Assembly (NCBI GenBank): GCA_016342415.1
Contig: JAEIOD010000028.1
Location: 1 to 64,000 of the forward strand
Direction of reading: 5' to 3'
DNA from: Clostridiales bacterium
GTDB lineage: Bacteria > Bacillota > Clostridia > Peptostreptococcales > Acidaminobacteraceae
DNA: 64,000 nt
Shown piece by piece: positions 31,457-40,192 of the stretch; positions within the stretch are counted from its first letter, which is position 1, and every line of letters starts with the position of its first letter. Both the position numbers and the translations under genes were made by a program. The notes beneath the pieces are model-generated. The model was not told the origin of the DNA. It did no database searches and saw only the letters and a program-made list of their open reading frames with translations.

Positions 31457-31843
31457 ATGAAAATAGATAATATTACAGCATCAGCTCAAGTTCAACAAGC
31501 AACTCAAAAAGAAAATGTATCTTCAAGTGGATTTGATAAGATACTGGAAGAAGCCAAAAAATCAGGTGATACAACTGAACTTCGAAAAGCTACTGATGAA
31601 CTGGAAGCTATTTTTATTGATATGATGATGAAGTCTATGAGAAGTACCATAACGGAAACTGATGGAATCTTCAAAAAGAGTGAATCGGAAAAGATGTTCC
31701 AAGAGATGTTAGATGAGGAATATTCAAAAACAATGGTTGAAGCAGGCGGTATCGGCATCAGTGATATGATTTTCAAACAATTCGAGCAATCGATGGCGTC
31801 TGAAGATGACGAACCTGCAACAACATTTGAAATGAAAGGTTAA
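31457..31843 (+). CDS. flgJ: flagellar rod-binding protein FlgJ (N-terminal domain only)
   Basis: The 128-residue protein matches the rod-binding half of FlgJ (ATDELEAIFIDMMMKSMRST, then SEKMFQEMLDEEYSKTM). It lacks the C-terminal muramidase domain of enterobacterial FlgJ, as is normal in Firmicutes. It acts as a rod-capping scaffold in the cell wall. It is the last gene of the flgF-flgG-flgJ unit; the terminator begins at the stop codon. Confidence 0.9.
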   Translation: MKIDNITASAQVQQATQKENVSSSGFDKILEEAKKSGDTTELRKATDELEAIFIDMMMKSMRSTITETDGIFKKSESEKMFQEMLDEEYSKTMVEAGGIGISDMIFKQFEQSMASEDDEPATTFEMKG

Positions 31844-31867
31844 CCGATAATATTATTATCGGTTTTT
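31842..31867 (+). terminator. rho-independent terminator
   Basis: The stem AACCGATAAT / ATTATCGGTT with a short loop is followed by T6. It ends the rod gene unit. Confidence 0.88.
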
Positions 31868-31922
31868 CTGTGTTTGCAGTACTTAACGGTGGCTTTGCTC
31901 TCGATAGTTTTATGTCAAATAA

Positions 31923-31951
31923 TTGACCCGAGACTAAAATATGGATATAAT
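31923..31951 (+). promoter_or_regulatory. sigma-A promoter of fabZ
   Basis: TTGACC at 31923-31928 and TATAAT at 31946-31951 are separated by 17 bp. A small palindrome (TCATCTC-GT-GAGATGA, about 31968-31983) follows in the leader. Confidence 0.75.
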
Positions 31952-32005
31952 GAAAAAGATAAAAAAGTCATCTCGTGAGATGAAAGGATAAGTATCGGAG
32001 GTAAA

Positions 32006-32437
32006 ATGTTAACCAATCAAGAGATTCAAAAAATAATTCCACATAGATATCCATTTTTGTTAGTTGATAAGGTTATTGAGATGGAAGTGGGAAAAAGTGC
32101 AGTTGGTATTAAAAATGTTACTTTTAATGAACCTTTTTTCCAGGGTCACTTTCCAGGACAGCCTATTATGCCAGGTGTACTCATTGTAGAAGCACTGGCT
32201 CAAGTTGGTGCAATTGCGTTGCTGTCTTCGGATGAGTTCAAAGGTAAATTGGCATTGTTTGCGGGTATTGATGGTGTAAGATTTAAAAAGCAAGTAGTGC
32301 CAGGTGATGTACTTAGATTGGAAGTTGAAATCATATCGGTAAGACGAGGTATTGGTAAAGGTAATGCAGTAGCAACGGTAGATGGTAAAGTCGCTTGTAA
32401 AGGTGAAATTATGTTCGGTGTTGTAGATAAAGGTTAG
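32006..32437 (+). CDS. fabZ: 3-hydroxyacyl-ACP dehydratase FabZ
   Basis: It dehydrates (3R)-hydroxyacyl-ACP in the type II fatty acid elongation cycle. The 143-residue hot-dog-fold protein has the catalytic histidine in [16 protein letters not shown] near residue 49 and the glutamate in IVEALAQ near 63. GGAGG precedes the ATG. In Bacillus fabZ also lies downstream of mbl-flhO-flhP, so this is conserved gene order. It is monocistronic here. Confidence 0.95.
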   Translation: MLTNQEIQKIIPHRYPFLLVDKVIEMEVGKSAVGIKNVTFNEPFFQGHFPGQPIMPGVLIVEALAQVGAIALLSSDEFKGKLALFAGIDGVRFKKQVVPGDVLRLEVEIISVRRGIGKGNAVATVDGKVACKGEIMFGVVDKG

Positions 32438-32441
32438 ATTA

Positions 32442-32466
32442 AACACATCTTAGGATGTGTTTTTTG
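32442..32466 (+). terminator. rho-independent terminator
   Basis: A perfect 8-bp stem (AACACATC / GATGTGTT) with loop TTAG is followed by T5-6. The following 150 bases hold no gene. Confidence 0.9.
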
Positions 32467-32619
32467 CTTTTCAAGTAAAAGGATAAGGTTTTCCTGTGTC
32501 GGTTTATAAAAAAAACAGTGGGAAAGCTTTTACAAATGATTTGAATTTGGTAGACTATTAAGTAATGTATAGCTGTTATTTTGTCGTATTGTTGGATATA
32601 ATCATAACAGGAGGCATTT

Positions 32620-33855
32620 ATGAAATATGCAGTGGCATTAGAAGGTGGAGGCTCTAAAGGAGCGTACCATGCAGGTGCTTTAAGAGCCCTCAAAGAATTG
32701 AATATTGAAATAGAAGCTATTACAGGTACTTCGATTGGTTCGATCAATGGCGCTTATTATATACAAGAAGGTCATGTTAAACTGATGGAGTTTTGGAATA
32801 ATATTAAACCGGAACAGTTGATACCTGATCATTTGGAGAGTTTTAAAAATACACTGGTCACTTGGGAAGTTGAAGACTATAGAGTGCTTCTTAAGGAAAT
32901 TCGAATGACCATTCATGAACGTGGATTGGATTTATCCAATTATAAACGGACTTTATATGACTTTATTGATGAAGAAAAAGTACGAGCATCTGATATGGAT
33001 TTTGGTCTTGTAACTTATTCCTTGACAGACATGAAGCCTGTAGAAGTGATGATCAAAGATATTCCAGAAGGTAAGTTGATAGAATTTTTAATTGCCTCTT
33101 CATATCTACCAGGTTTTAAAAGAGAAAAGCTAAGTGGAAAAAGTTTCATTGATGGTGCTTTTCATGATAATTTACCGGTGAATCTGTTGATAGATAATGG
33201 TTATAAAAAAATTATTGCGATTGAACTTCTAGGCATGGGTTTAAGACAAAAGGTTAAAGATAAAACAGCAGAAGTTATATATATTAAACCCTCAGATGAA
33301 CTTGGAAAAGTATTGGATTTTCGAAAAGACGTGAATAAAAGTAATATACTCATGGGTTATTATGATACATTAAGAGTTTTTAAATATTTTTATGGCAATT
33401 GGTATTATCTTAAAGATATCTGGTCACCTGAAGAAGCTTTTGAGTTTTTCGATCGTTTAACGAAAGATGAAATTGACGGTTTGGCTGAAATCTTAAATAT
33501 AAAAAGGATACCTCATAAGAGGTGTTTATTTGAACGTATCATTCCAAAATTAATGGAATTAATTGATATTCCTGAAGTTGCTGATTACAATATGGTTTTA
33601 TTGTATATATTAGAATATGTGGCTAAACGATTATCCATTAACAGATATCAACTCATTACAATGGAAGAATTGATCATGTTGATAACCAATCACTTATTAC
33701 ATTTTAAAAATGAACATCATGATTGGAATGAAACAATTATAAAATTACTTAAGTCTACAGGATTATATACACAGACTTTTAAAGATCAAGTTATCATGGG
33801 GTGTGTAGGACTAATTATGGCAGGTAATAAACAAGGAGGCAGAAATGGATTATAA
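32620..33855 (+). CDS. patatin-like phospholipase family protein
   Basis: The 411-residue cytoplasmic protein has an N-terminal patatin domain (about 1-215). The oxyanion loop GGGSKGAYHAG lies at about residues 7-17, the nucleophile motif GTSIGS near 38, and the catalytic Asp in DGAFHDN near 188, so the Ser-Asp dyad is intact. It should hydrolyse acyl esters of lipids. The C-terminal half (about 230-411) is helical and unassigned. AGGAGG precedes the ATG. The end overlaps the next gene by 11 bases, suggesting co-translation with the phosphohexomutase. Confidence 0.88.
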   Translation: MKYAVALEGGGSKGAYHAGALRALKELNIEIEAITGTSIGSINGAYYIQEGHVKLMEFWNNIKPEQLIPDHLESFKNTLVTWEVEDYRVLLKEIRMTIHERGLDLSNYKRTLYDFIDEEKVRASDMDFGLVTYSLTDMKPVEVMIKDIPEGKLIEFLIASSYLPGFKREKLSGKSFIDGAFHDNLPVNLLIDNGYKKIIAIELLGMGLRQKVKDKTAEVIYIKPSDELGKVLDFRKDVNKSNILMGYYDTLRVFKYFYGNWYYLKDIWSPEEAFEFFDRLTKDEIDGLAEILNIKRIPHKRCLFERIIPKLMELIDIPEVADYNMVLLYILEYVAKRLSINRYQLITMEELIMLITNHLLHFKNEHHDWNETIIKLLKSTGLYTQTFKDQVIMGCVGLIMAGNKQGGRNGL

Positions 33856-35548
33856 ATCACGTTATGAAGCTTGGTTAAATAACGATTACTTCAGTGCAGA
33901 GTTCAGAGAAGAGTTAAAAGCGCTTGAAGGCAATGAAAAGGAAATTGAAGAAAGATTTTATAAAGACATGGAGTTCGGTACAGGTGGTATGAGAGGCATT
34001 ATCGGCGCCGGCACAAATAGAATGAATGAATATGTAATAAGAAAAGCAAGTCAAGGATTTGCCAACTTTGCTCAAAACAGATATGAAAATAATTCGATTG
34101 TGATTGCTTATGACTGCCGTCATAAATCACCGGAATTTGCTTTAGAAACAGCTCTCGTATTTGCTGGCAATGGCATCAAAGCATATTTGTTTGAATCGCT
34201 TCACTCAACACCTGAATTATCATATGCCGTAAGAGAGTTAAAGGCTTCAGTTGGTGTGGTTGTAACAGCAAGTCACAATCCACCGGCATACAATGGCTTT
34301 AAAGTATATGGTGATGACGGATGTCAATTGTTACCGGTTGATGCAGATAAAGTTGTAGAAGAAGTTAATAAGATTGAAAGTTTTGATGAGGTTAAATACA
34401 TCTCAAAAGAGGAAGCCGTTGAAAAAGGTCTTTTGGTTTACTTGGACGACATACAAGATAACAAGTATTTGGATATGGTGGAATCTGAAGCAATTGATTC
34501 AGAGATTATTGCTGATGTAGAGGATTTGAAAATAGTATATACAGCACTTCATGGTACGGGTGCGAGACCAATTCAAGAAATAATGAAAAGACGTGGATTA
34601 AAACATTTTTATCCTGTGGAAGAGCAAATGGTTCCGGATGCGGATTTTTCAACTTTAGAATCGCCAAATCCAGAAGATGTAAGTGCTTTTGAATATGGCA
34701 TCAAATTGGCAAAAGAAAAAGATGCTGATGTGGTCATCGCTACAGATCCTGATTGTGATAGAGTTGGTTTAGTCGTTAAGACAAAAAATGGCTATGAAGC
34801 ACTTAATGGTAATCAGACGGGAGTTCTTTTGGTCGATTATGTGTTAGGCAATATAAAAGAGATGCCTGAGAATCCTTTGCTGGTAAATACGATTGTGACT
34901 TCGGGTATGGCTGAAAAGGTTATTAAGAGTTATGGTGCAGAATTGGAAAGCACATTGACTGGCTTTAAATTTATCGGTGAAAAAATAAAACAGTATGAAG
35001 ATGGTTCAAAGAATTTCTTGTTTGGATACGAGGAAAGTTATGGCTATTTGGCTGGGACTCATGTAAGAGATAAAGATGCTGTTATAGCAACGATGCTAGT
35101 TGTAGAAATGGTGGCAATGTATAAAAAACAAGGCTTGACACTTGTTGATGTACTTGAAAAGCTTTATGAAAAAGTTGGTTATTATCAGGAGAGTTTGACT
35201 TCTATTGTGTTAGAAGGTAAAGAAGGTCTTGAGAAAATCAAAAGAATCATGTCATCATTAAGAACAAATCCAATTCAAACCGTAACCGGTCTAGAAGTAA
35301 GTGCTGTTATGGATTGTTTGAATCAGACGATTACAGATAAAAACGGTAAAAAAGATAATGGTTTACCATCGTCTAACGTTTTGAAATATTATTTAGAAGA
35401 CGGCTCATGGTTCGCAGCAAGACCATCGGGGACCGAACCGAAACTTAAAATCTACTTCTCAGTTGCAGATGAAACCAGAGTGGCATGTTTAGAAAAATTA
35501 GCAAAAGTTGAAAAAGAAATATTGGAAATCGTAAATTCTGTAGAATAA
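33845..35548 (+). CDS. phospho-sugar mutase (alpha-D-phosphohexomutase family)
   Basis: The 567-residue enzyme interconverts hexose 1- and 6-phosphates, most likely glucose phosphates (PgcA-type phosphoglucomutase). It has the phosphoserine loop TASHNPPAYNGFKVY near residue 140, the metal loop DPDCDRVG near 305, the sugar-binding FGYEESYGY near 396, and the phosphate-binding RPSGTEPKLKIY near the C terminus. It would feed UDP-glucose and wall polymer synthesis. CAAGGAGG lies in the end of the patatin gene. Confidence 0.93.
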   Translation: MDYKSRYEAWLNNDYFSAEFREELKALEGNEKEIEERFYKDMEFGTGGMRGIIGAGTNRMNEYVIRKASQGFANFAQNRYENNSIVIAYDCRHKSPEFALETALVFAGNGIKAYLFESLHSTPELSYAVRELKASVGVVVTASHNPPAYNGFKVYGDDGCQLLPVDADKVVEEVNKIESFDEVKYISKEEAVEKGLLVYLDDIQDNKYLDMVESEAIDSEIIADVEDLKIVYTALHGTGARPIQEIMKRRGLKHFYPVEEQMVPDADFSTLESPNPEDVSAFEYGIKLAKEKDADVVIATDPDCDRVGLVVKTKNGYEALNGNQTGVLLVDYVLGNIKEMPENPLLVNTIVTSGMAEKVIKSYGAELESTLTGFKFIGEKIKQYEDGSKNFLFGYEESYGYLAGTHVRDKDAVIATMLVVEMVAMYKKQGLTLVDVLEKLYEKVGYYQESLTSIVLEGKEGLEKIKRIMSSLRTNPIQTVTGLEVSAVMDCLNQTITDKNGKKDNGLPSSNVLKYYLEDGSWFAARPSGTEPKLKIYFSVADETRVACLEKLAKVEKEILEIVNSVE

Positions 35549-35552
35549 TATA

Positions 35553-35583
35553 AAACCCAGTCTGATGACTGGGTTTCCTATTT
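35553..35583 (+). terminator. rho-independent terminator
   Basis: A perfect 9-bp stem (AAACCCAGT / ACTGGGTTT) has a 6-base loop and is followed by CCTATTTT. The T-run is weak. Confidence 0.8.
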
Positions 35584-35625
35584 TATAAGATTGTGTTACA
35601 ATATTTCTGACCAGAAAGGATGGCT

Positions 35626-36735
35626 ATGCCCAATTTAATACATTTAAAAGATTATTCCGATCAATACAAAGTTCGTACAAAAGATTATCCGTTTATCAAG
35701 GCAGAAGCATCGCAATCGAGATTGATGGGTGTTATAGGCCTTAAACTTCATTTTGAAGGACTGATACTTTATTGTCATTTAGACTTTGAAGAATATGGAT
35801 TTGATCGATTTGAATCGATAGAAAAACCGAATGAAGTAGAAGATATGATGTTAACAGAAAATGTAATGGGTGGTTTAGGTGCCGACATCGTTCGGATAAC
35901 ATTTGAAGAGGCAACGGCACTAATCTATCAAGCGATTGATATAGGAGCTGTTTACGGTTACGAAGTACCACTTGAATTCTTTGAATACGAATATTTATTA
36001 GAAGATACCATGGAAACTTTGTCCAAGGAGAGTTATGAAAAGATTTGTCAACCTATAGAAACTCATGAAAGTTTGATTAATTACTTTTTAATGAGAACAG
36101 CTGGACTGGATCATAGTTTTCGAAAGTGCATGTTGCAAGAAGGCGATTTTGATTTTGAATTTTTTGATGAGCCAACAGCTCTATTAAAAAATGAAGTCAT
36201 AGATTATTTAGATCATTATATTTGCCGGTCCATTATAGACTATTATGATGCTTATAAAATGATTGTGACGAGAATCAAAGTGGAAAACAATAAAGTAACA
36301 ACCTGCGAATTGATTGAAGAGTTAGTGATGTCTCCAAAAGAAGCATCATTTCAGCTGAATAAAAATGAATATATTATGTTGTTTTACCTACCATCAGCAA
36401 GAGGATTCAAATTAGAATTTGAAGCATCCGATCCATCGATGATGAGAAATTTATATGAATCAGGCACTTTGTATACAGCCTTTAATAAAGACAACCATCA
36501 TGTGAATGACAAATGTTATTACTTAAATGGTGATGTTTATGCAAGTTATTTTGTTACTGATGGGAACCAACTTGTTGTTTCATGTTTTGATCATGATAAC
36601 TTAATAGAAATTCAAAACAGATTTAAAGATGAGTATCATTTGGAGATGACGGCAGAATTAGAAGCAGAAAATCCAATCCTGTATAGATTTGTATCCAGTG
36701 GATTCAAAGACTTTTTTGACTTTTTAGGAGAATAA
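35626..36735 (+). CDS. hypothetical protein, 369 residues
   Basis: I do not recognise this soluble protein. It is acidic, rich in Glu, Asp, Tyr and Phe, with no signal peptide, membrane helix or cysteine motif. A helical region around 100-220 contains several aromatic and acidic clusters (DFDFEFFDEP). AGAAAGGA favours the ATG at 35626 over 35620. It ends one base before the AEC transporter gene, so the two are probably co-transcribed. No function is proposed. Confidence 0.75.
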   Translation: MPNLIHLKDYSDQYKVRTKDYPFIKAEASQSRLMGVIGLKLHFEGLILYCHLDFEEYGFDRFESIEKPNEVEDMMLTENVMGGLGADIVRITFEEATALIYQAIDIGAVYGYEVPLEFFEYEYLLEDTMETLSKESYEKICQPIETHESLINYFLMRTAGLDHSFRKCMLQEGDFDFEFFDEPTALLKNEVIDYLDHYICRSIIDYYDAYKMIVTRIKVENNKVTTCELIEELVMSPKEASFQLNKNEYIMLFYLPSARGFKLEFEASDPSMMRNLYESGTLYTAFNKDNHHVNDKCYYLNGDVYASYFVTDGNQLVVSCFDHDNLIEIQNRFKDEYHLEMTAELEAENPILYRFVSSGFKDFFDFLGE

Positions 36736-36736
36736 T

Positions 36737-37660
36737 ATGGATCCAAATAAAATTATATCATTATTTCTATTGATTATGATAGGCTACATGGCTAAGAAGG
36801 CCAGATTTGTTTCAAGTGATATCAAAGGACATATCAGTAATCTTGTTCTAAATATCACACTGCCGCTTTATATCTTTACAGCAATGCAGTTTGAATTTTC
36901 AACAGATGTTCTAAAAGAAACAGGTACATTGGTTTTGGTTTCATTTCTGTTTTATGCAGGGGTAACATTGTTATCTTATCTTTATGCAAAGGTATTCAAA
37001 CTAAAAGATACAAAAAAAGATGTCTTCCAGTATGTAATTATCTTTTCTAATGTTGGCTACATGGGTTATCCCATTATGTTTGAGCTGGCAGGAGAAAAAG
37101 GCATGTTTTATGCAGCGATATACAACTTGAGTTTTAATGTGTTGACATGGACATTAGGTGTGTATATCATGTCTAGACATAAAAATAGCCTGGAGAAACA
37201 AACGTTAGGAGAAAAGTTGGTACATGTTTTGAATCCAAGTTTGTTTGCAGTTATATTAGGATTTACTTGTTTTGTTTTATCCATTAGAATACCGGAATTG
37301 TTTATGGGTACGTTTAAAAGTATTGGTCAAACAACAACACCGTTATCGATGATGTTCATTGGAATTATTCTGGCAGAAATCAAAGCAAAAGATATGGTGA
37401 GTGATATTTCAATTTTTATTGTTGCTGGTATTAGATTATTGGCGATTCCAATGTTGGTTTTTTTAATTTTAAAAGGCATCGGATTGGAAGGATTGTTGTT
37501 AACGATCCCGGTTGTTTTATCAGCAATGCCAGCTGCAGCCAATACAGCAGTAGTTGCCTCACGCTATGAAAATGACTATCAACTGGCATCGAAACTCATA
37601 TTTGTCACAACTTTACTATCAATTGGAACGATTCCGATTATCCTTAAAATTATTGGGTAA
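36737..37660 (+). CDS. AEC-family (auxin efflux carrier-like) transporter
   Basis: The 307-residue protein has about ten membrane helices in two similar halves and the family features NVGYMGYPIM near residue 100 and a C-terminal SAMPAAANTAVVASRY. AEC carriers export or take up organic acids, malonate or amino-acid-like compounds; the substrate is unknown. GGAG lies at the end of the upstream gene. It is the last gene before the SAM riboswitch. Confidence 0.9.
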   Translation: MDPNKIISLFLLIMIGYMAKKARFVSSDIKGHISNLVLNITLPLYIFTAMQFEFSTDVLKETGTLVLVSFLFYAGVTLLSYLYAKVFKLKDTKKDVFQYVIIFSNVGYMGYPIMFELAGEKGMFYAAIYNLSFNVLTWTLGVYIMSRHKNSLEKQTLGEKLVHVLNPSLFAVILGFTCFVLSIRIPELFMGTFKSIGQTTTPLSMMFIGIILAEIKAKDMVSDISIFIVAGIRLLAIPMLVFLILKGIGLEGLLLTIPVVLSAMPAAANTAVVASRYENDYQLASKLIFVTTLLSIGTIPIILKIIG

Positions 37661-37667
37661 AAAGTAC

Positions 37668-37696
37668 TTGCAAAGTCAATTTGAATATGATATATT
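37668..37696 (+). promoter_or_regulatory. promoter of the SAM riboswitch-metK unit
   Basis: TTGCAA at 37668-37673 and TATATT at 37691-37696 are separated by 17 bp. They place the start about 10 bases before the riboswitch aptamer. Confidence 0.65.
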
Positions 37697-37714
37697 AAAG
37701 ACCGAATTGAATAA

Positions 37715-37843
37715 CCTATTAAGAGTGACTGAGGGACTAGGCCCGATGAAGTCCGGCAACCGGTATAACACGGTGCTAATTCCTACAGAGTAATCTGAAA
37801 GATAGGCCTTTTGACAACCTTTTCTTTGAGAGAGGGTTTTTTT
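37715..37843 (+). ncRNA. SAM-I (S-box) riboswitch with terminator platform
   Basis: The aptamer shows the S-box landmarks in order: P1 left arm CCTATT (37715-37720), AGAGTGACTGAGGGACT, GATGAAGTCCGGCAACC, GGTGCTAATTCC, then TGAAAGATAGG closing P1 at 37801-37806. The expression platform is a 10-bp terminator stem at 37816-37838 (AACCTTTTCT / AGAGAGGGTT, loop TTG) followed by T5. With SAM bound, transcription should stop and metK stays off. Confidence 0.95.
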
Positions 37844-37891
37844 AATTAAAACTAATCTAGTAGAGATTACGATAAATAAGAAGGAGGAAAT

Positions 37892-39070
37892 ATGAGAAGA
37901 CTATTTACATCTGAATCTGTAACAGAAGGTCACCCAGATAAAATGTGCGACCAAATATCAGATTCAATATTAGATGCTATTTTTGCTCAAGATCCAGAGG
38001 CAAGAGTTGCATGTGAAACATCTATAACAACAGGCCTTGTATTAATCGCAGGTGAAATCAGTACAAGTTGTTACGTAGATATTCAAAAGACAGTAAGAAA
38101 TACAATAAGAGAAATCGGTTATGACAGAGCGAAGTTCGGATTTGATGCCGATACATGTGGTGTTTTAGTAGCACTTGATGAGCAGTCAAGAGATATCGCG
38201 ATGGGTGTTGATGAGTCGCTTGAATCACGTGAAGGTACAGATCATGAATTGGCAACTGGTGCCGGAGATCAAGGTATCATGTTCGGTTTTGCATGTAATG
38301 AGACTGAAGAGTTAATGCCATTACCAATTGCATTATCACACAAACTTGCAAAAAGATTATCTGATGTTAGAAAAGACGGTACTTTAACTTATTTAAGACC
38401 AGATGGAAAAACTCAAGTAACGGTAGAATATGTAGATGGCAAGCCATCAAGAGTTGATACAATAGTTATTTCAACACAACATGCACCTGAAGCAACTAGA
38501 GAGCAAATTCAAGCTGATTTAATCAAACATGTTGTTGAGCCAATCGTTGATAGCAACCTTTTAGATGCTGACACCAAATACTTAATCAACCCAACCGGAA
38601 GATTTGTAATTGGTGGACCGCATGGTGATGCCGGTTTAACGGGTAGAAAAATTATCGTAGATACTTACGGTGGATACTCTCGTCACGGTGGGGGAGCATT
38701 CTCAGGAAAAGATCCTACAAAAGTAGACAGATCTGCTGCTTACGCTGCTAGATATGTTGCTAAGAATGTTGTTGCTGCAGGACTTGCTGACAAGTGTGAA
38801 TTAGAGCTTGCTTATGCAATCGGAGTGGCGCACCCTGTATCATTATTTGTAGAAACATTTGGTACAGGAAAGATTGCTGATGAGAAGATTCAAGAGCTTA
38901 TCTTAAAGCATTTTGATTTAAGACCAGCTGCAATCATCAGAGATTTAGACTTAAGAAGACCTATCTACAAACAAACAGCTGCTTATGGTCACTTTGGTAG
39001 AACTGATATTGAGTTACCATGGGAAAAGACTGACAAGGCTGAGATCTTAAGAAAAGAATCTGGTTTATAA
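37892..39070 (+). CDS. metK: S-adenosylmethionine synthetase
   Basis: It makes SAM from methionine and ATP. The 392-residue protein shows [19 protein letters not shown] at the N terminus, [12 protein letters not shown] near residue 120, the phosphate-binding P-loop-like [19 protein letters not shown] near 255, and C-terminal [10 protein letters not shown]. Length is standard. GAAGGAGG precedes the ATG. The gene stands alone behind the SAM-I riboswitch, giving direct feedback control by its product. Confidence 0.97.
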   Translation: MRRLFTSESVTEGHPDKMCDQISDSILDAIFAQDPEARVACETSITTGLVLIAGEISTSCYVDIQKTVRNTIREIGYDRAKFGFDADTCGVLVALDEQSRDIAMGVDESLESREGTDHELATGAGDQGIMFGFACNETEELMPLPIALSHKLAKRLSDVRKDGTLTYLRPDGKTQVTVEYVDGKPSRVDTIVISTQHAPEATREQIQADLIKHVVEPIVDSNLLDADTKYLINPTGRFVIGGPHGDAGLTGRKIIVDTYGGYSRHGGGAFSGKDPTKVDRSAAYAARYVAKNVVAAGLADKCELELAYAIGVAHPVSLFVETFGTGKIADEKIQELILKHFDLRPAAIIRDLDLRRPIYKQTAAYGHFGRTDIELPWEKTDKAEILRKESGL

Positions 39071-39075
39071 TATTT

Positions 39076-39115
39076 AACCTCCTAACAATCAGTTGATTGT
39101 CAGGAGGTTTTATTT
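39076..39115 (+). terminator. rho-independent terminator
   Basis: A long stem, AACCTCCT plus ACAATCA pairing with TGATTGT plus AGGAGGTT across a single mismatch, is followed by TTATTTT. Confidence 0.9.
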
Positions 39116-39162
39116 TAGAAAAACTAAATCATAAATAAGAAATTATGATTTAGTTTATTTGA

Positions 39163-40020
39163 TTATATAAGTGCAACAACTATTGCAGCTTCATAAAAAC
39201 CTAAATTCTTATATAAGTTTAAGGCATTTTTATTGTTTGTGTTAACAGATAAAAAACAGGGACACTGCATTTGATTGGCCGTTTGTATGACTTGAGATAA
39301 TAGATGTTTTCCAAGTCCCCTGCCTTGGTAATCGGGTAGAACAGCAACTGGTCCGATGAAAACTTGCTCCTCACCATCTTCTATTTCCTTAGCACCTTTT
39401 ATGATGGCGACCGGTTTATTCAAATGTCTTAGAATAAGAGTGGTTTCTTTACAATAGTCATCACTTTTATCCATATCCATAAAAAATGAGATGTCTCTTT
39501 GATTAGAGCCTATGAGATCTTTGAATGCTATATTTCTTATTTCTGCATAGTCTTTTATATCCTCAGGTATCTTCAGTACATCAACGGAATACTCAGCATC
39601 TAATTCAGGCACTGTAATATCGTTAACGTTTCTTTTAAAAGCATAGATGGTTCTTTCGACTTCGAGACCTAGTTTTTGAAAGACATCAATCATTCCAGTT
39701 TCTTTGGTTTCAATAAATACTTTGTATTTTGAAATATTATTAAGCTTCAGAGATTTCATTGCATTTAAATGTAAATCTTTCAATACACTAAAATCATCAT
39801 TTATTGCATGTAATAGTCTAAGTCTACAACCAAAAGATTTCATAATGGAAATCACACCAATGATTTGATTTTTTTCTACTTTTATATACGTGATGTTGTC
39901 TTCAATTTTGAACTGATTGAGTTGTTCATCACATAAAAAGTAATCATCATACCCCGTGTTGTGTTTCTTCAAATATAATAGGAAATCTTTAAAATAAAAA
40001 TCTGTTAATTTGGTTATCAT
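39163..40020 (-). CDS. GNAT-family N-acetyltransferase
   Basis: This 285-residue enzyme carries a C-terminal GNAT domain with the acetyl-CoA motif VLPDYQGRGLGKHLL near residue 225 and the trailing ALNLYKNLGFYEA. The N-terminal half has a second, degenerate GNAT-like segment, suggesting a two-domain arrangement. The acceptor is unknown. On the minus strand GGAGG lies upstream of the ATG. It is isolated between metK and recD2, in opposite orientation to both. Confidence 0.85.
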   Translation of the reverse strand: MITKLTDFYFKDFLLYLKKHNTGYDDYFLCDEQLNQFKIEDNITYIKVEKNQIIGVISIMKSFGCRLRLLHAINDDFSVLKDLHLNAMKSLKLNNISKYKVFIETKETGMIDVFQKLGLEVERTIYAFKRNVNDITVPELDAEYSVDVLKIPEDIKDYAEIRNIAFKDLIGSNQRDISFFMDMDKSDDYCKETTLILRHLNKPVAIIKGAKEIEDGEEQVFIGPVAVLPDYQGRGLGKHLLSQVIQTANQMQCPCFLSVNTNNKNALNLYKNLGFYEAAIVVALI

Positions 40021-40192
40021 AGTGCCACCTCCTTATTCATCTTATCATAAAGAGGGTGAAACCATTATGTGGATTTTCATTTAATATAAGAATACAGTCA
40101 TTTGGATAAAATTGACATTCTAACAAAAATTCAATGTATTCATTCCAGAGATATGATATGATGGTATGGAAACTAAAATATGGAGAATGACT

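Noticed and set aside
32060..32446. 128-codon minus-strand frame opposite fabZ
   Set aside because: fabZ has catalytic motifs, promoter and terminator; the antisense frame has none.
37554..37793. 79-codon frame over the end of the AEC gene and the SAM riboswitch
   Set aside because: It overlaps a riboswitch whose RNA structure explains the conservation, and it lacks a start signal.
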